This document shows positions 15,992-25,119 of a DNA stretch of 64,000 nucleotides, piece by piece. Positions within the stretch are counted from its first letter, which is position 1. Every line of letters begins with the position of its first letter. The notes under the pieces are model-generated. The model had not been told where the DNA came from, made no database searches, and saw only the letters and a program-made list of their open reading frames with translations. The position numbers and the translations under genes were made by a program. Source of the stretch: Polyangiaceae bacterium (lineage in GTDB: Bacteria > Myxococcota_A > Polyangia > Polyangiales > Polyangiaceae). The stretch lies in assembly GCA_020633205.1 (NCBI GenBank), contig JACKEB010000012.1, positions 434,001 to 498,000 on the forward strand. The letters are read 5' to 3'.

Positions 15992-18406
15992 ATGGATATC
16001 TGGCGTTGGTTGACTGAAGCACAGCGGAGCTTGCTGAAGCGCGGTCATGTGCGGCTAGCTCATGCATTGGATGACTTGCCGTCCTTGGTGGTAGACGAGG
16101 AGCATGACGCGGTGGATGCTCTGGTCGCGGAGGCGTTGCCCCTCGCCCGCGCCGCGGACAACCCTTGGCTCGAGGTGTTCATCCGCCACTGGGAGCTCCA
16201 GAGCAAAGTGCTGAACCGCGAGCAAGTGAAGGACTCTCTGCCACTGGCGGTGGAGCTGCTCGAGCTGTCCTCGCGCCCCGAGACCAAGGACTGCCCGCAA
16301 GCGGTGTGCGCCACCCAAGATCTGGCGTCCTGCTATGCAACCCTCGACGGACCGGGTTACGTCGCCGAACGCGTGGCGGTCGCGAAGGAGACCCTCGCGC
16401 GCATCGACCCCACGTGGCCTTGCTTCCTCTGCATCTCGAGCGAGCTGGTGGATGCGTTGCTCGACGGCGCAGAGGCCGAGGCGGCGCTGAACGAGGTCAA
16501 GCAGGTGCGCGCGGCGCTGCTCGAGCGTGACCAGCGTCAGGAGTGTCCGGCGTTGATCCGTCCCCGCGTCGACGCGCTCTTCGCCCTTGGCCGTTTCGAA
16601 GAGGCGTTGATGGAACTCGAGCTTTGGGACGAACCAGCGTCGGGTAGCAGCGGGGAGATGGCGATCCGGCTGCGCAAGGTGCGGGCTCACGCGGCCCTCG
16701 GACAAATCACCCAGGCGAAGGACTTGCTGCCTGATCCCGAGTCGATCTCGAAGACCCCGAGTCATTATTCCGCGTGGATACGTGCCGCAGAAGCTCTGGT
16801 CGCCGCTGGCGGCTTGACCAATGACGCGGAGCTCGGCGCCGTGCTGCGCGGGATGCGCCTCAGCCAGGAGCAAAACGGAGCGCACTTCCTGGCCTTTGAA
16901 AGCGCCGTGGTAGGCACCGAGCTCGCTTTGGCTCGCGGCGCGCGTCAGACCGCTCGCCTCGAGCTCCATCAGGTGGATCGGCTCTTCCCTCAGCTGCGCG
17001 CTCCCAAGGCGCCCGGCGTGGTGCCGTGGGTGCAGCGCATGGAAGCGGCGCGGGCGAGCTTGAGCGAGGCCGATCCCGCGCCGCCGCCCCTAGAGCAAGC
17101 CCCCAGCCCCGAGGTGATGTGGGAGAACGCCGCCGCGGCCGTGGACTGGCAGACCGAGGTGCTCGATGGGCAGGCGCTCGACGCGGTCTTGAGCTGCTTG
17201 GAGACCATGGGGTACCTCGCGGAAGCAGAATCGGTCGCCGAGCGCGCGGTTGAAGGCGCCAGCGATCAAGCCGCGCGCTTGACCGCGAGCCTGCGCTGGG
17301 CCGAGCTCTTGAGCCACGTGGGGCAAGCTGAGCGCGCGCTGAGCGTGCTCGACGGACTTGGGGAGCTTCGGGGAGAAGAGTTCTGGCTACGCGCCCGTGC
17401 TGAGGTGGATTGCCTGCGGCGCCTGGGCGACGACAAGCGGCTGAAGACGCGACTCGGCGCACTCTGTGAGCGACCTGATGTTCCCCCTGGAGCGGTGCTG
17501 CTCCTGAGCGACCTCGAGCAGCGCCTCGGGGACGCCCGACGCGCCTTTGCTCTCGCGCTGCGCGCGGCGGAGGCGTTGCCGCGCGGTGAAGCCGACTGGA
17601 AGGTGATCGAGCTTGGAACCGAGCTTGGCGCCTGGTCCGAGGTTCGACGCGCCGCCAACCGGCTGGGAATGCCCGTGGAGCTTGGCGCCGCTCCTATCGA
17701 CGAGGAGTGGGGCTTGGTCCAGGTGGTGTTTCCCGAAGACACTCAGCGCAAGCTCGTCGCGCTGCGCACCGGTCCCGTCACCGCACGGGTGCTCGAGCTC
17801 TGCGGCCCGACTTCGGATGTAGAACATGGGGACGATCGAGTGATCTTCGATCCTGAACCCGTGGAGCCGCCGCCGGGGCATCAGCATGGGCCCGACTGTG
17901 ACCATGAGCACGACCACGGTCATGACCATGATGAACACGGACACGGTTGTGAAGAGGACCACGAACATGGTCCCGACTGCGCGCACTCCCAGGCTGAGGA
18001 GTGGATCCCTGTTTTCGCCGTGCGGAAAATTGTTGCAGCTGGCGAACTGGAGTCCTTCACGATCGATGGCCTACACCCCGGGGATGACGCCCTCCAAGCC
18101 ATCGCGGATCTGCTAGACGGATTTGGTGGCCGTCTCGAGGTGCGGAGCCCTGACGAGTACTCGCTCCGAGTTCCGGACTTGCTGCCTGACCTCGGGTGGC
18201 CGCGACCAGCCCCGGGAGAGCGTCCCGCGGTTTATGGGTTCTTCGCGGTGCCCGCCGCTCAGGACGCTCGCGCAGTGCATGACGCGCTCAGGACGCTGTG
18301 TTCGACGCAGCGGGCCCTGCTCGTGTGGCCGGAGCTGTGTGAGGCGGCTGGCGACGACGAAGCGCTCGACCTTCATGTCGAGCTTGGCGATTGCCTGGGG
18401 CTCTAG
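15992..18406 (+). CDS. TPR-like helical-repeat protein with His-rich linker
   Basis: This 804-residue protein starts at the ATG at 15992 (a TTG six bases earlier is less likely). Residues about 1-560 are helical repeats rich in Ala, Leu and Glu with TPR-like spacing (for example EEALMELELW, AERALSVLDGLGEL). Residues about 630-667 form a dense His/Asp/Cys stretch of the HDHGHDHDEHGHG type, a likely metal-binding linker. A further domain of about 135 residues ends the protein. There is no signal peptide, so it is cytoplasmic. The gene follows the Hsp90-like gene, and a co-chaperone role is plausible but inferred. A metal-handling chaperone role is the alternative. Confidence 0.8.
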   Translation: MDIWRWLTEAQRSLLKRGHVRLAHALDDLPSLVVDEEHDAVDALVAEALPLARAADNPWLEVFIRHWELQSKVLNREQVKDSLPLAVELLELSSRPETKDCPQAVCATQDLASCYATLDGPGYVAERVAVAKETLARIDPTWPCFLCISSELVDALLDGAEAEAALNEVKQVRAALLERDQRQECPALIRPRVDALFALGRFEEALMELELWDEPASGSSGEMAIRLRKVRAHAALGQITQAKDLLPDPESISKTPSHYSAWIRAAEALVAAGGLTNDAELGAVLRGMRLSQEQNGAHFLAFESAVVGTELALARGARQTARLELHQVDRLFPQLRAPKAPGVVPWVQRMEAARASLSEADPAPPPLEQAPSPEVMWENAAAAVDWQTEVLDGQALDAVLSCLETMGYLAEAESVAERAVEGASDQAARLTASLRWAELLSHVGQAERALSVLDGLGELRGEEFWLRARAEVDCLRRLGDDKRLKTRLGALCERPDVPPGAVLLLSDLEQRLGDARRAFALALRAAEALPRGEADWKVIELGTELGAWSEVRRAANRLGMPVELGAAPIDEEWGLVQVVFPEDTQRKLVALRTGPVTARVLELCGPTSDVEHGDDRVIFDPEPVEPPPGHQHGPDCDHEHDHGHDHDEHGHGCEEDHEHGPDCAHSQAEEWIPVFAVRKIVAAGELESFTIDGLHPGDDALQAIADLLDGFGGRLEVRSPDEYSLRVPDLLPDLGWPRPAPGERPAVYGFFAVPAAQDARAVHDALRTLCSTQRALLVWPELCEAAGDDEALDLHVELGDCLGL

Positions 18407-18423
18407 CAGGGTTTGAGCCGGCG

Positions 18424-18882
18424 TTAGACGTCGAGCATGTGATTCGGGGCGACCGGGATCTTGGACGATAGCGCGTCGACCTCACGCTCCAGCGCCTGGG
18501 TGATGGCGCGCGTCAGATCTCCGCTCGAGACCACTCCGACCAACTGGTCGTCGTCCAAGACAGGAAGGTGTCGCACCCGCTGCTCCGTGATTCGGTGCAT
18601 GGCCTCCTGCAAGGTCGTGTGGGGTGTCACCGTGACGAGGCCACGCGTCATGACATCGCTGACCAGTGTGGCCTCGGGCTCCAGGTGCTGCCCTACCACG
18701 CGGAAAAGAACATCGCGCTCGGTGATGATCCCTAGGAGTACACCTTCATCCATCACGAGCAGCGCGCCGATGTTGTAGCGGTTCATGAGGCGTACGGCGT
18801 CAGTCACGCAGGCGTAGGGCGTTACTGTGCGGATATGATGCGGCTTGGCTGCGAGGATTTCGCTGATGATGATGTTTTCCAT
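18424..18882 (-). CDS. Tandem CBS-domain protein
   Basis: This 152-residue protein is made of two CBS motifs: residues about 8-70 (VTPYACVTDAVRLMNRYNIGALLVMD...GIITERDVL) and about 75-135 (VTVTPHTTLQEAMHRI...RHLPVLDDDQLVGVVSSGDL). Together they form one Bateman module, which usually binds adenine nucleotides. No enzymatic domain is attached, so it is a stand-alone regulator. The ATG at 18882 has GGGGGA just upstream; a longer frame to 18969 has no better start. It is convergent with the TPR gene (17-base gap). Its ligand is unknown. Confidence 0.9.
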   Translation of the reverse strand: MENIIISEILAAKPHHIRTVTPYACVTDAVRLMNRYNIGALLVMDEGVLLGIITERDVLFRVVGQHLEPEATLVSDVMTRGLVTVTPHTTLQEAMHRITEQRVRHLPVLDDDQLVGVVSSGDLTRAITQALEREVDALSSKIPVAPNHMLDV

Positions 18883-19510
18883 TGGTCCCCCTGACTCGTT
18901 GTCTCTTCGTTCCCCCTGGGACGCGCGGCGAATTCGGCACGGGTAGGTGCGGTGATCGCCCGCGAACATTGGCGTGCGGCGCGCTGAACTGCGCGACGGG
19001 TGATGTGTCTTCGGGCAGGTGTCCCCGCCGCTGATGGCTCGATGATAGAGCGGAACAACGACTCTCGGGGATGGGTTGATTGGGACTCAGCTCGCTTTAA
19101 GGAAAGCGGCAGTTCGCGACATTGAGTGGCACTGCGTCGAGCGCAGCGGCTGTGAGGACTCGCTGATACCGGTGCATCCCGTAGCGAATGGACACAATGC
19201 TGCGAATGGACGCAATGCGGCACTTCGAGACGGGGCAACACTGCCCTCGCGCTGCGACGTCTCTGTCGTTTCGCGTTTGTGGAGTTTCTCCGTGTTTCGT
19301 CGACCTTCAGCCCTCGAGGTCAGCTGGCTATTCCCTAGTTGGCATTCGCTCTCATGTGATTGCATATGGAAAAACGGCGCTGTGGCCGAAACCTCGGGGC
19401 AACGTGCCGCTGCGCTCGGACGGTTTGGGGCTGAGCGCGCCCTGCCACAAAACGAGAGCGGGCCGGACGCATCGCGCCGAGCCCGCAGCAGTCGAGCTAT
19501 GTGCTCGGGA
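18883..19510. other. Gene-free stretch with an 18-bp direct repeat
   Basis: I see no credible gene in these 628 bases. The open frames lack family features. Near the middle is a direct repeat, GCGAATGGACACAATGCT at 19184-19201 and a 16/18 match at 19202-19219. The right end holds the terminator of the hydroxylase-like gene. Confidence 0.5.
19447..19486 (-). terminator. Rho-independent terminator of the hydroxylase-like gene
   Basis: On the minus strand, arms GCGGGC and GCCCGC enclose further CGG/CCG and CGC/GCG pairing with single T bulges (19458-19486). TCTCGTTTTG follows. It lies 24 bases past the stop codon. Confidence 0.75.
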
Positions 19511-20062
19511 TCACTCGGCGGCTTGCGGCTCTGGCTCCGCGCGAGCTGCCTTGCGTTCAGCGCGTGCGGCCGCCTTGGCACGGTCTTGTGCCTCGCGTTC
19601 CGTCCCGACGTAGTGCTCGCGGGTGCCCATCACCCAGTCGAACCAAGGCTTCGTTACGCACCAGTTCTTGTGCTGGTTGGGTCCCATGTGGTGGTCGTAG
19701 TGCCACGGCAGCTTCGCGCGTGCCCACTCGGGATCGAGATGGGAGCGCTTGTGGACGCGGTAGTAGTTGAACGCGCAGTAGTAGGCGGTGCCGACGAAGA
19801 ACGGCGCGACGGGTAGCAGTGGCGTCACCGCGGCACTTGCGGCGGCGAGCGCCAAGAGCTCCTTACCCTGGGCATGCCAACCGAGCGGCGGGCGCTCGTA
19901 GTTGGGGTCGAACATGCCGCGCTTGCGCGACTCGCCGTGATGCTCGTGCCAGTGGAACGCCCAGAAGCTCCGCTTGCTCTTCCCAAGCCCGTGCAGCACG
20001 TGCTTGTGCACCGCCCACTCGAATGCGTTCGCGGCTAGGAGTGCCAAGGGGATCCCGATCAT
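19511..20062 (-). CDS. Fatty acid hydroxylase/sterol desaturase-like membrane protein
   Basis: This 183-residue protein is rich in His motifs (HKHVLH, HWHEHH, HKRSH, HYDHH) arranged as in the membrane di-iron fatty acid hydroxylase/sterol desaturase superfamily. Two hydrophobic stretches (MIGIPLALLAANAFEW and ALAAASAAVTPLLPVAPFFV) support membrane location. The tail is Ala/Arg/Glu-rich and probably disordered. The start is the ATG at 20062 with GGAGGT five bases upstream. It is divergent from a TetR-family gene with a palindrome just upstream of its RBS, so expression is probably repressed by that regulator. The exact lipid substrate is unknown. Confidence 0.82.
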   Translation of the reverse strand: MIGIPLALLAANAFEWAVHKHVLHGLGKSKRSFWAFHWHEHHGESRKRGMFDPNYERPPLGWHAQGKELLALAAASAAVTPLLPVAPFFVGTAYYCAFNYYRVHKRSHLDPEWARAKLPWHYDHHMGPNQHKNWCVTKPWFDWVMGTREHYVGTEREAQDRAKAAARAERKAARAEPEPQAAE

Positions 20063-20078
20063 CGCTACCTCCAAAGAA

Positions 20079-20092
20079 TGACTGATCGGTCA
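20079..20092. promoter_or_regulatory. TetR-type operator palindrome
   Basis: TGACTGATCGGTCA is a 14-base near-perfect palindrome (one mismatched pair) between the hydroxylase-like gene and the divergent tetR gene. It begins 17 bases upstream of the hydroxylase ATG. A minus-strand TTGACA at 20117-20122 could be the -35 box, placing the palindrome at the transcription start. Its form matches operators of many TetR regulators. Confidence 0.65.
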
Positions 20093-20239
20093 CTTTTTGA
20101 ACGATCGCCACGAGGTTGTCAAGCCTGAAGCGTTCCGCTCCAACATCTTGGGATCCATTGCATCGCGCGTCGAGCTATGACCTGGCTGTTGGACCGACAG
20201 ACACCACACCGAGCTGATGGGGGAGCGGAGGAGCGAGAA

Positions 20240-20932
20240 GTGAGCAGCGGGGTTCCCAAACCTGGCGATGACAATCTGTTCGAGCCCGGGCGCGTACCGG
20301 AGCAGCGTCCAGGCAAAGCTGGTGGAAAGCGTGACCGCAATCGTCAGGAACGGACGCGTGCTCTGTGCGATGCCGCGCTCGTCGAGTTCTTGGAGCGCGG
20401 GGTCGAGCGCGTCACCGTCGATGAGATCACGAAGGCGGCAGGTGTCGCGAAGGGCAGCTTCTATCGCTACTTCGAGGACAAGTCTCAGGTGGTTGAAGCG
20501 CTCTTCGCGCCGCTGCGCAAAGAGGTGGAGCAAGCGCTCTCTCAGTGCGGCCGTGAGCTCGCGGAAGCGCGGTCCAACGAAACGCTGACCACTGCCTATC
20601 AAACTCTCGCGATGCAGATGGGGCAGGCTGCGCTGCGAGAGCCGCGGCTCGTGAAGCTCTACTTGCAGGAGTGCCGGGGCCCCGCGGAAGGGGCCCGTGC
20701 GCCCATCCGCGCCCTGCGTGATGAGATCAATCAGGCGGCGGTGGCACTGACCGAGGCAGCTCACCAAAACCAGCTGCTGCGCGACTTACCCCCGCGCATC
20801 ACGGCCTATGCCGTGGTCGGCGCAGTCGAGACACTGCTCATTGCGGTGTTCGACGGCGAACAGCTCGGTAGTCCGGCAGAAGCGACCCAAGCTTTGGTGA
20901 GCATGGTGCTCGACGGCGTGCGTAAGCGCTGA
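20240..20932 (+). CDS. TetR-family transcriptional regulator
   Basis: The N-terminal helix-turn-helix is clear (VTVDEITKAAGVAKGSFYRYF). A helical ligand-binding domain of about 140 residues ends LVSMVLDGVRKR. I chose the GTG at 20240 because GGAGGAG sits upstream with good spacing. An ATG at 20177 would add 21 residues of unstructured sequence. The protein is divergent from the hydroxylase-like membrane protein and probably autoregulates and represses it through the palindrome at 20079-20092. Many TetR proteins in such positions sense acyl-CoA or lipid-like ligands, but no ligand can be read from the sequence. Confidence 0.88.
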   Translation: MSSGVPKPGDDNLFEPGRVPEQRPGKAGGKRDRNRQERTRALCDAALVEFLERGVERVTVDEITKAAGVAKGSFYRYFEDKSQVVEALFAPLRKEVEQALSQCGRELAEARSNETLTTAYQTLAMQMGQAALREPRLVKLYLQECRGPAEGARAPIRALRDEINQAAVALTEAAHQNQLLRDLPPRITAYAVVGAVETLLIAVFDGEQLGSPAEATQALVSMVLDGVRKR

Positions 20933-21139
20933 CCGCTGACGAACCGCCTGCTTGGATTCTTGAAGCTTCAACGAATCGTGCGTGTTCGCACGCCTCTGGC
21001 ACTGCGGTGAGCCCAGCGTGCGCGGGCTCACGAGCGCGCGGCCGGTCTCGCCAGATCCGCGCAAGCGCGTTGATTCCCCAACGAATTCCGCGTTAACGCA
21101 CTACGCACAGAGGGCGCGAGTGCAGGGAGCGAGACGACT

Positions 21140-22951
21140 ATGAGTGAAGCGAAGTCCGGCGGCGCGCCGGCCGCGTATCGCGAGATCACCTTCGGAGCGA
21201 TGTCCTTGGGGATCGTCCAGGGCATGCTGATGACGGCCGCGTTCACGTACATCGGCTTGAAGCTGGGCTTCGGAGTTCCCGGCTCGACCATCGCGGCCAT
21301 CATGGGATTCGCGCTGCTGCGTGGCCTCGGGCGCGGTGTGTTCGGGATCCGTGGGGCGGGATCGATCGTCGAGAACAACATCAATCAGACGGTCGCGTCC
21401 GGGGTGAACACCGCGAGCTCTGGCGTGGTGTTCACCTTCCCCGCGCTTCTGATGCTGGGCAAGGACTACAACGTCTGGACAGTGATCCTCGCGGCGGTCG
21501 CCGGTTCCTTCATGGGGATCGTGGTTATTATTCCCCTGCGGAAACAGTTGATCGAGATTGAGCGGCTGAGGTTCCCCAGCGGTCTCGCCGTGGCGACCAT
21601 CTTGAAGAGCCCCGGTGCGGGTATCCAGAAGGGCATTCTGCTCGGCGTTGGCTTCGGTATCGCGATGGTGATCACGCTGCTCGGGCAGTTTCACTTGATC
21701 CCCGAGGATATCCCGATCGGACCCTGGCTGCACCACGCCTTCGGCATGAGCGACTCGAGCTCCATCGGCTTCTTGTTTCTCGGCACGACGTTCTATCTCT
21801 CGATGGCGAACATCGGTGCCGGCATGCTGAGCGGGCGCGGCGGCCTGCCGTTCGCGCTCGGAGGGATCCTCGCCTGGTGGTTCATCGGTCCCTTCGCGGT
21901 GAGCCAGGGCTGGGCGCCTGCGGGTGTGAAGGGCGACGCGCTGGTCGGCACGGTGTACTCGACGATGCTGCGCCCCACTGGGATCGGCGTGTTGATCGGC
22001 GGTGCGTTGGCGGGCGTGGTGTTGTCGTTTCCCGCAATCAAGGGGGCCATCAGCAGCCTATCCGCTGCTGCCAAGCTCGCGCGCTCTGGGGCGGGGGATG
22101 CCGAGGAGATGAGCCCGAACACGCTCGTTTTCGGGCTGATCGGCTCACTCTTGGCGTTGTTCGCGGTGACGCTGATCGCGTCGCGAGACACGGGGGGCAT
22201 GCACGTGGGGCAAGCGGCTGCTGCGGCCGTCGTGGGCGCGCTGTGGATCGCTGTCGCCGGTTTGATTGTCGCTCAAGCAACGGGTGCAACGGACATCTCG
22301 CCGCTCAGCGGCCTCGCCCTGATCGCCGTCACGCTGATGCTCGCGGTGACCAGCGGCAACTCGGTCCTTGCGATCACGATCGGCGTCGCCGTCTGCATCG
22401 CGACCGGCCAGTGCGCCGACATGATGCAGGACTTGAAGACGGGCCACCTCGTCGGCAGCGTTCCCCGGCGGCAACAGATGGCGCAGTTTGCGGTCGCATG
22501 GGTCGGCCCGGCGATCGCGATTGGCACCACATTGCTGCTCTGGAAAGCTGGGCCCGGCGGCTTTGGCGGCTTCGGGCCCGAGTCCGTCGCGTGCGTCGAG
22601 AAGACCCCTGAGTGCCTTCCAGCCCCTCAAGCGTCGGTCTTGCAGGGACTGGTGAAGGGGGTGCTCGAGGGCAACGCGCCCATCGACAAGTACCTTGCCG
22701 GCGCCGGGATTGGAGGTGCGCTCTCGGCGTTCCCGATCGGCGGTTTGGGCGTACTTGTAGGCCTCGCAATGTACCTGCCGTTCAGCATCACGCTGAGCTA
22801 CGGCTTCGGCTGCGTGATCTCAATCGGGCTCGAGCGTGTCTTTGGCAGGCGTTTCACCGCGGATAAGACCGTGCCTCTGGCGGCGGGATTCATCGTGGGA
22901 GAGGCGCTCACCGCGCTCGCGTACACTTTGATCAAGGTCGTGGGAGGCTGA
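21140..22951 (+). CDS. OPT-family oligopeptide transporter
   Basis: This 603-residue integral membrane protein has about 14 hydrophobic segments and OPT-family features: ITFGAMSLGIVQG near the N-terminus, ENNINQTVASG, and IERLRFPSGLAVA. OPT members move small peptides or metal-chelator conjugates, probably driven by protons. A Cys-containing loop (CVEKTPECLPAP) lies between late helices. The next gene (GTG at 22955, three bases after the stop) encodes a small membrane protein, so the two are likely co-expressed. The substrate cannot be assigned from sequence. Confidence 0.9.
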   Translation: MSEAKSGGAPAAYREITFGAMSLGIVQGMLMTAAFTYIGLKLGFGVPGSTIAAIMGFALLRGLGRGVFGIRGAGSIVENNINQTVASGVNTASSGVVFTFPALLMLGKDYNVWTVILAAVAGSFMGIVVIIPLRKQLIEIERLRFPSGLAVATILKSPGAGIQKGILLGVGFGIAMVITLLGQFHLIPEDIPIGPWLHHAFGMSDSSSIGFLFLGTTFYLSMANIGAGMLSGRGGLPFALGGILAWWFIGPFAVSQGWAPAGVKGDALVGTVYSTMLRPTGIGVLIGGALAGVVLSFPAIKGAISSLSAAAKLARSGAGDAEEMSPNTLVFGLIGSLLALFAVTLIASRDTGGMHVGQAAAAAVVGALWIAVAGLIVAQATGATDISPLSGLALIAVTLMLAVTSGNSVLAITIGVAVCIATGQCADMMQDLKTGHLVGSVPRRQQMAQFAVAWVGPAIAIGTTLLLWKAGPGGFGGFGPESVACVEKTPECLPAPQASVLQGLVKGVLEGNAPIDKYLAGAGIGGALSAFPIGGLGVLVGLAMYLPFSITLSYGFGCVISIGLERVFGRRFTADKTVPLAAGFIVGEALTALAYTLIKVVGG

Positions 22952-22954
22952 GCC

Positions 22955-23542
22955 GTGAAGATCGTCGGACTACTCGTTTTCATCGTCGGCATCTTCGTGG
23001 CCGGGTCCTACGCCGCACGCCCGGGTGCGCTCAAGCTGCCTGAAGGCCAAGAGCCAACTCCCAAGCAGCGACTGGTTGCGTGGAAGGACGTGGCGTTAGG
23101 GCCTTTCGCTGTTGGGCTCCTCTTGATGCTGGGCGGCGCCGTGATCGCGCGCAGGCGGCCTGCGGCGAGCGGAGAAATGGACGCGAAAGAGCTGAAGACC
23201 GGCGGCAGGCGCTCACCTGAAGAGCTCCTCAAGGAGCTGGCAGACGCCGTCGAACGCTTCGATGTGAGCGCGGTCAGCGATTCGAACAAGGCGCCCATCG
23301 CTGACCGCATCGAAGGCCTGCTGGAAGAGGAAGTGGCGCAGTTCCTCGACGCGCGCGAGGAGCTGATCTCCAAGCTGGGCCTCAACGGGTTTGCGCAGAT
23401 GATCGGCGACTTCGCCACCTTCGAACGGAACCTCGCCCGCGCTTGGTCCGCCTTGACGGACTCCGCGTACGAAGAGGTTCCACCCGCCCTGCAGCGCGCC
23501 GGCGACGCGTTGGCCCGCGCGCGCAAGGCCTTCGCGAGCTGA
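22955..23542 (+). CDS. Small membrane-anchored hypothetical protein
   Basis: This 195-residue protein has an N-terminal helix (IVGLLVFIVGIFVAGSYAA), a second helix near 45-65 (FAVGLLLMLGGAVIA), then a helical cytoplasmic part of about 120 residues rich in Glu/Ala/Arg. No family is recognised. The GTG start three bases after the OPT gene indicates an operon. It could be an accessory subunit or regulator of that transporter, which is inference from position only. Confidence 0.65.
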   Translation: MKIVGLLVFIVGIFVAGSYAARPGALKLPEGQEPTPKQRLVAWKDVALGPFAVGLLLMLGGAVIARRRPAASGEMDAKELKTGGRRSPEELLKELADAVERFDVSAVSDSNKAPIADRIEGLLEEEVAQFLDAREELISKLGLNGFAQMIGDFATFERNLARAWSALTDSAYEEVPPALQRAGDALARARKAFAS

Positions 23543-23712
23543 CCGCGGCGTAGGACCAGCGCGCCTCACCCCCAAAAAGCTCCGCGACTCGTGCAAAAGC
23601 GCCGAGCTCGTTGCAAGCGGGTTTGGGGGAGAGGAGTGCCTCGGCTTTTCACCAGGGGGCAGCGGCTCTAGATTGAGCCCGCGATGAACGACGCCGCCCG
23701 GAACGAAGCGCG

Positions 23713-25089
23713 ATGACGCAGCGCTGGGTGCTCCATGCGGATATGGATGCCTTCTACGCATCCATCGAGCAACGGGACAACCCGGAGCTGCGGGGCAAGC
23801 CGGTGATCGTCGGGGCCAGTAGCCCGCGAGGTGTCGTGAGCGCGGCGAGCTACGAGGCGCGGAAGTTTGGGGTGCGCTCGGCGATGCCTGGATTTCGTGC
23901 GCGAGAGCTGTGCCCGCAAGGGATCTTCGTCGGTGGTGATATGCAGAAGTACAGCCGGGTTTCGCGCCAGGTGCGGCAAGTCTTCGAGGAGTTCACGCCG
24001 GAGGTTCAGCCCCTCGCTCTGGATGAGGCTTTTCTGGATGTGACCGGCTCCCTGGGCCTGTTTGGCGCGCCGCGGGAGCTCGCTCAGGCGCTCAAGCGAC
24101 GTGTCCGGGAGGAAACAAACTTGATCGTCAGTGTCGGGCTTGGCCCGAACAAGCTAGTGGCGAAGATCGCCTGCACCCAGTCCAAACCCGATGGGCTCTT
24201 GGTGGTGCCGACGGGGGAGGTCGAGTCCTTTCTACGGCCGCTCTCCGTGCGGCGGCTGTGGGGCATTGGGCCGGTGCTGGGTGAAACCCTCGCGCGCTAC
24301 GGGATCCACACGGTGGGTGAGCTGGCGGACTACGACCCGAACTGGCTCGAGCAGCTCCTCGGGCGGCGCGCCCACGACCTGCAAGCGATGGCCAGAGGCG
24401 AAGACACGCGCCCCGTGGAGAGCCAGCGAGCGCCGAAGAGCTATGGCGAGGAGAACACCTTCGAGCGCGACGTGACCGAACGGGAGCGGGTGTCAGCGGC
24501 GCTGACCGCGCACTCGGAGTCCGTTGCCGCGCGGATGAGAAAGGACCACTTTGCGGGGCGCACCGTGACGCTGCGCGCGAAGCTCGCACGTCGGCGTGGG
24601 GTGAGGGCAGGGCGCACCAGCGCTGAGGCGGAGCCGGTTTATCCGCTGATTTCCCGCAGCCGAACGCTGCCCCAAGCGACCGCCGATGGCGCGTTGATCC
24701 GGCGCACCGTGCTGGAGCTGTGGGACGAGCTGGCGCTTCAGGAGCCGGTGCGGCTCCTGGGTGTGAGCGTCTCCAAGCTCGAACGCCAGGCGGCGGAGCA
24801 GCTCGACCTGTTCGCGCCGCGGCCCGAGCTGCGGGGCACCGTTGAAGCTCCCGCTGACGCCGCTCGCGGCAAGCGCCTGGGAGGCGCCTTGGACGCGATC
24901 CGTGAGCGCTTCGGCGACAGCGCCATCCGGCGCGCCGTGGAGGCGCCTCACAAGATCACCCACTCGAGCCAGATCAAAGCCGGCGAAGAAGCACCCATCA
25001 GCCGCGAAGAGAAGCGGACCCGAGTCGTGGAGCTGGATGACGCAATGGACGCTGCAAGCGACGATGCGTTGAAGGACGTCGATGATTGA
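23713..25089 (+). CDS. dinB: DNA polymerase IV (Y family)
   Basis: This 458-residue translesion polymerase has catalytic acidic residues D10 (HADMDAFYASIEQ) and D104/E105 (LALDEAF). It also has the palm motif SVGLGPNKLVAKIA, the helix-hairpin-helix region (LWGIGPVLGETLARYGI) and the little-finger domain. A beta-clamp binding motif QLDLF lies at about 363-367. The tail of about 90 residues after it is longer than in the E. coli enzyme and charged. The active-site form is LDEAF rather than the common IDEAY. No SOS-box was identified upstream. The 170-base upstream gap holds an inverted pair of C-rich/G-rich motifs. Confidence 0.95.
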   Translation: MTQRWVLHADMDAFYASIEQRDNPELRGKPVIVGASSPRGVVSAASYEARKFGVRSAMPGFRARELCPQGIFVGGDMQKYSRVSRQVRQVFEEFTPEVQPLALDEAFLDVTGSLGLFGAPRELAQALKRRVREETNLIVSVGLGPNKLVAKIACTQSKPDGLLVVPTGEVESFLRPLSVRRLWGIGPVLGETLARYGIHTVGELADYDPNWLEQLLGRRAHDLQAMARGEDTRPVESQRAPKSYGEENTFERDVTERERVSAALTAHSESVAARMRKDHFAGRTVTLRAKLARRRGVRAGRTSAEAEPVYPLISRSRTLPQATADGALIRRTVLELWDELALQEPVRLLGVSVSKLERQAAEQLDLFAPRPELRGTVEAPADAARGKRLGGALDAIRERFGDSAIRRAVEAPHKITHSSQIKAGEEAPISREEKRTRVVELDDAMDAASDDALKDVDD

Positions 25090-25119
25090 CCCTCTGACAT
25101 ATCGTCAGGGGACACGGTG

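Noticed and set aside
18883..19510. Open frames on both strands in the gap
   Set aside because: They show no family features, poor starts and a composition like antisense or shadow frames.
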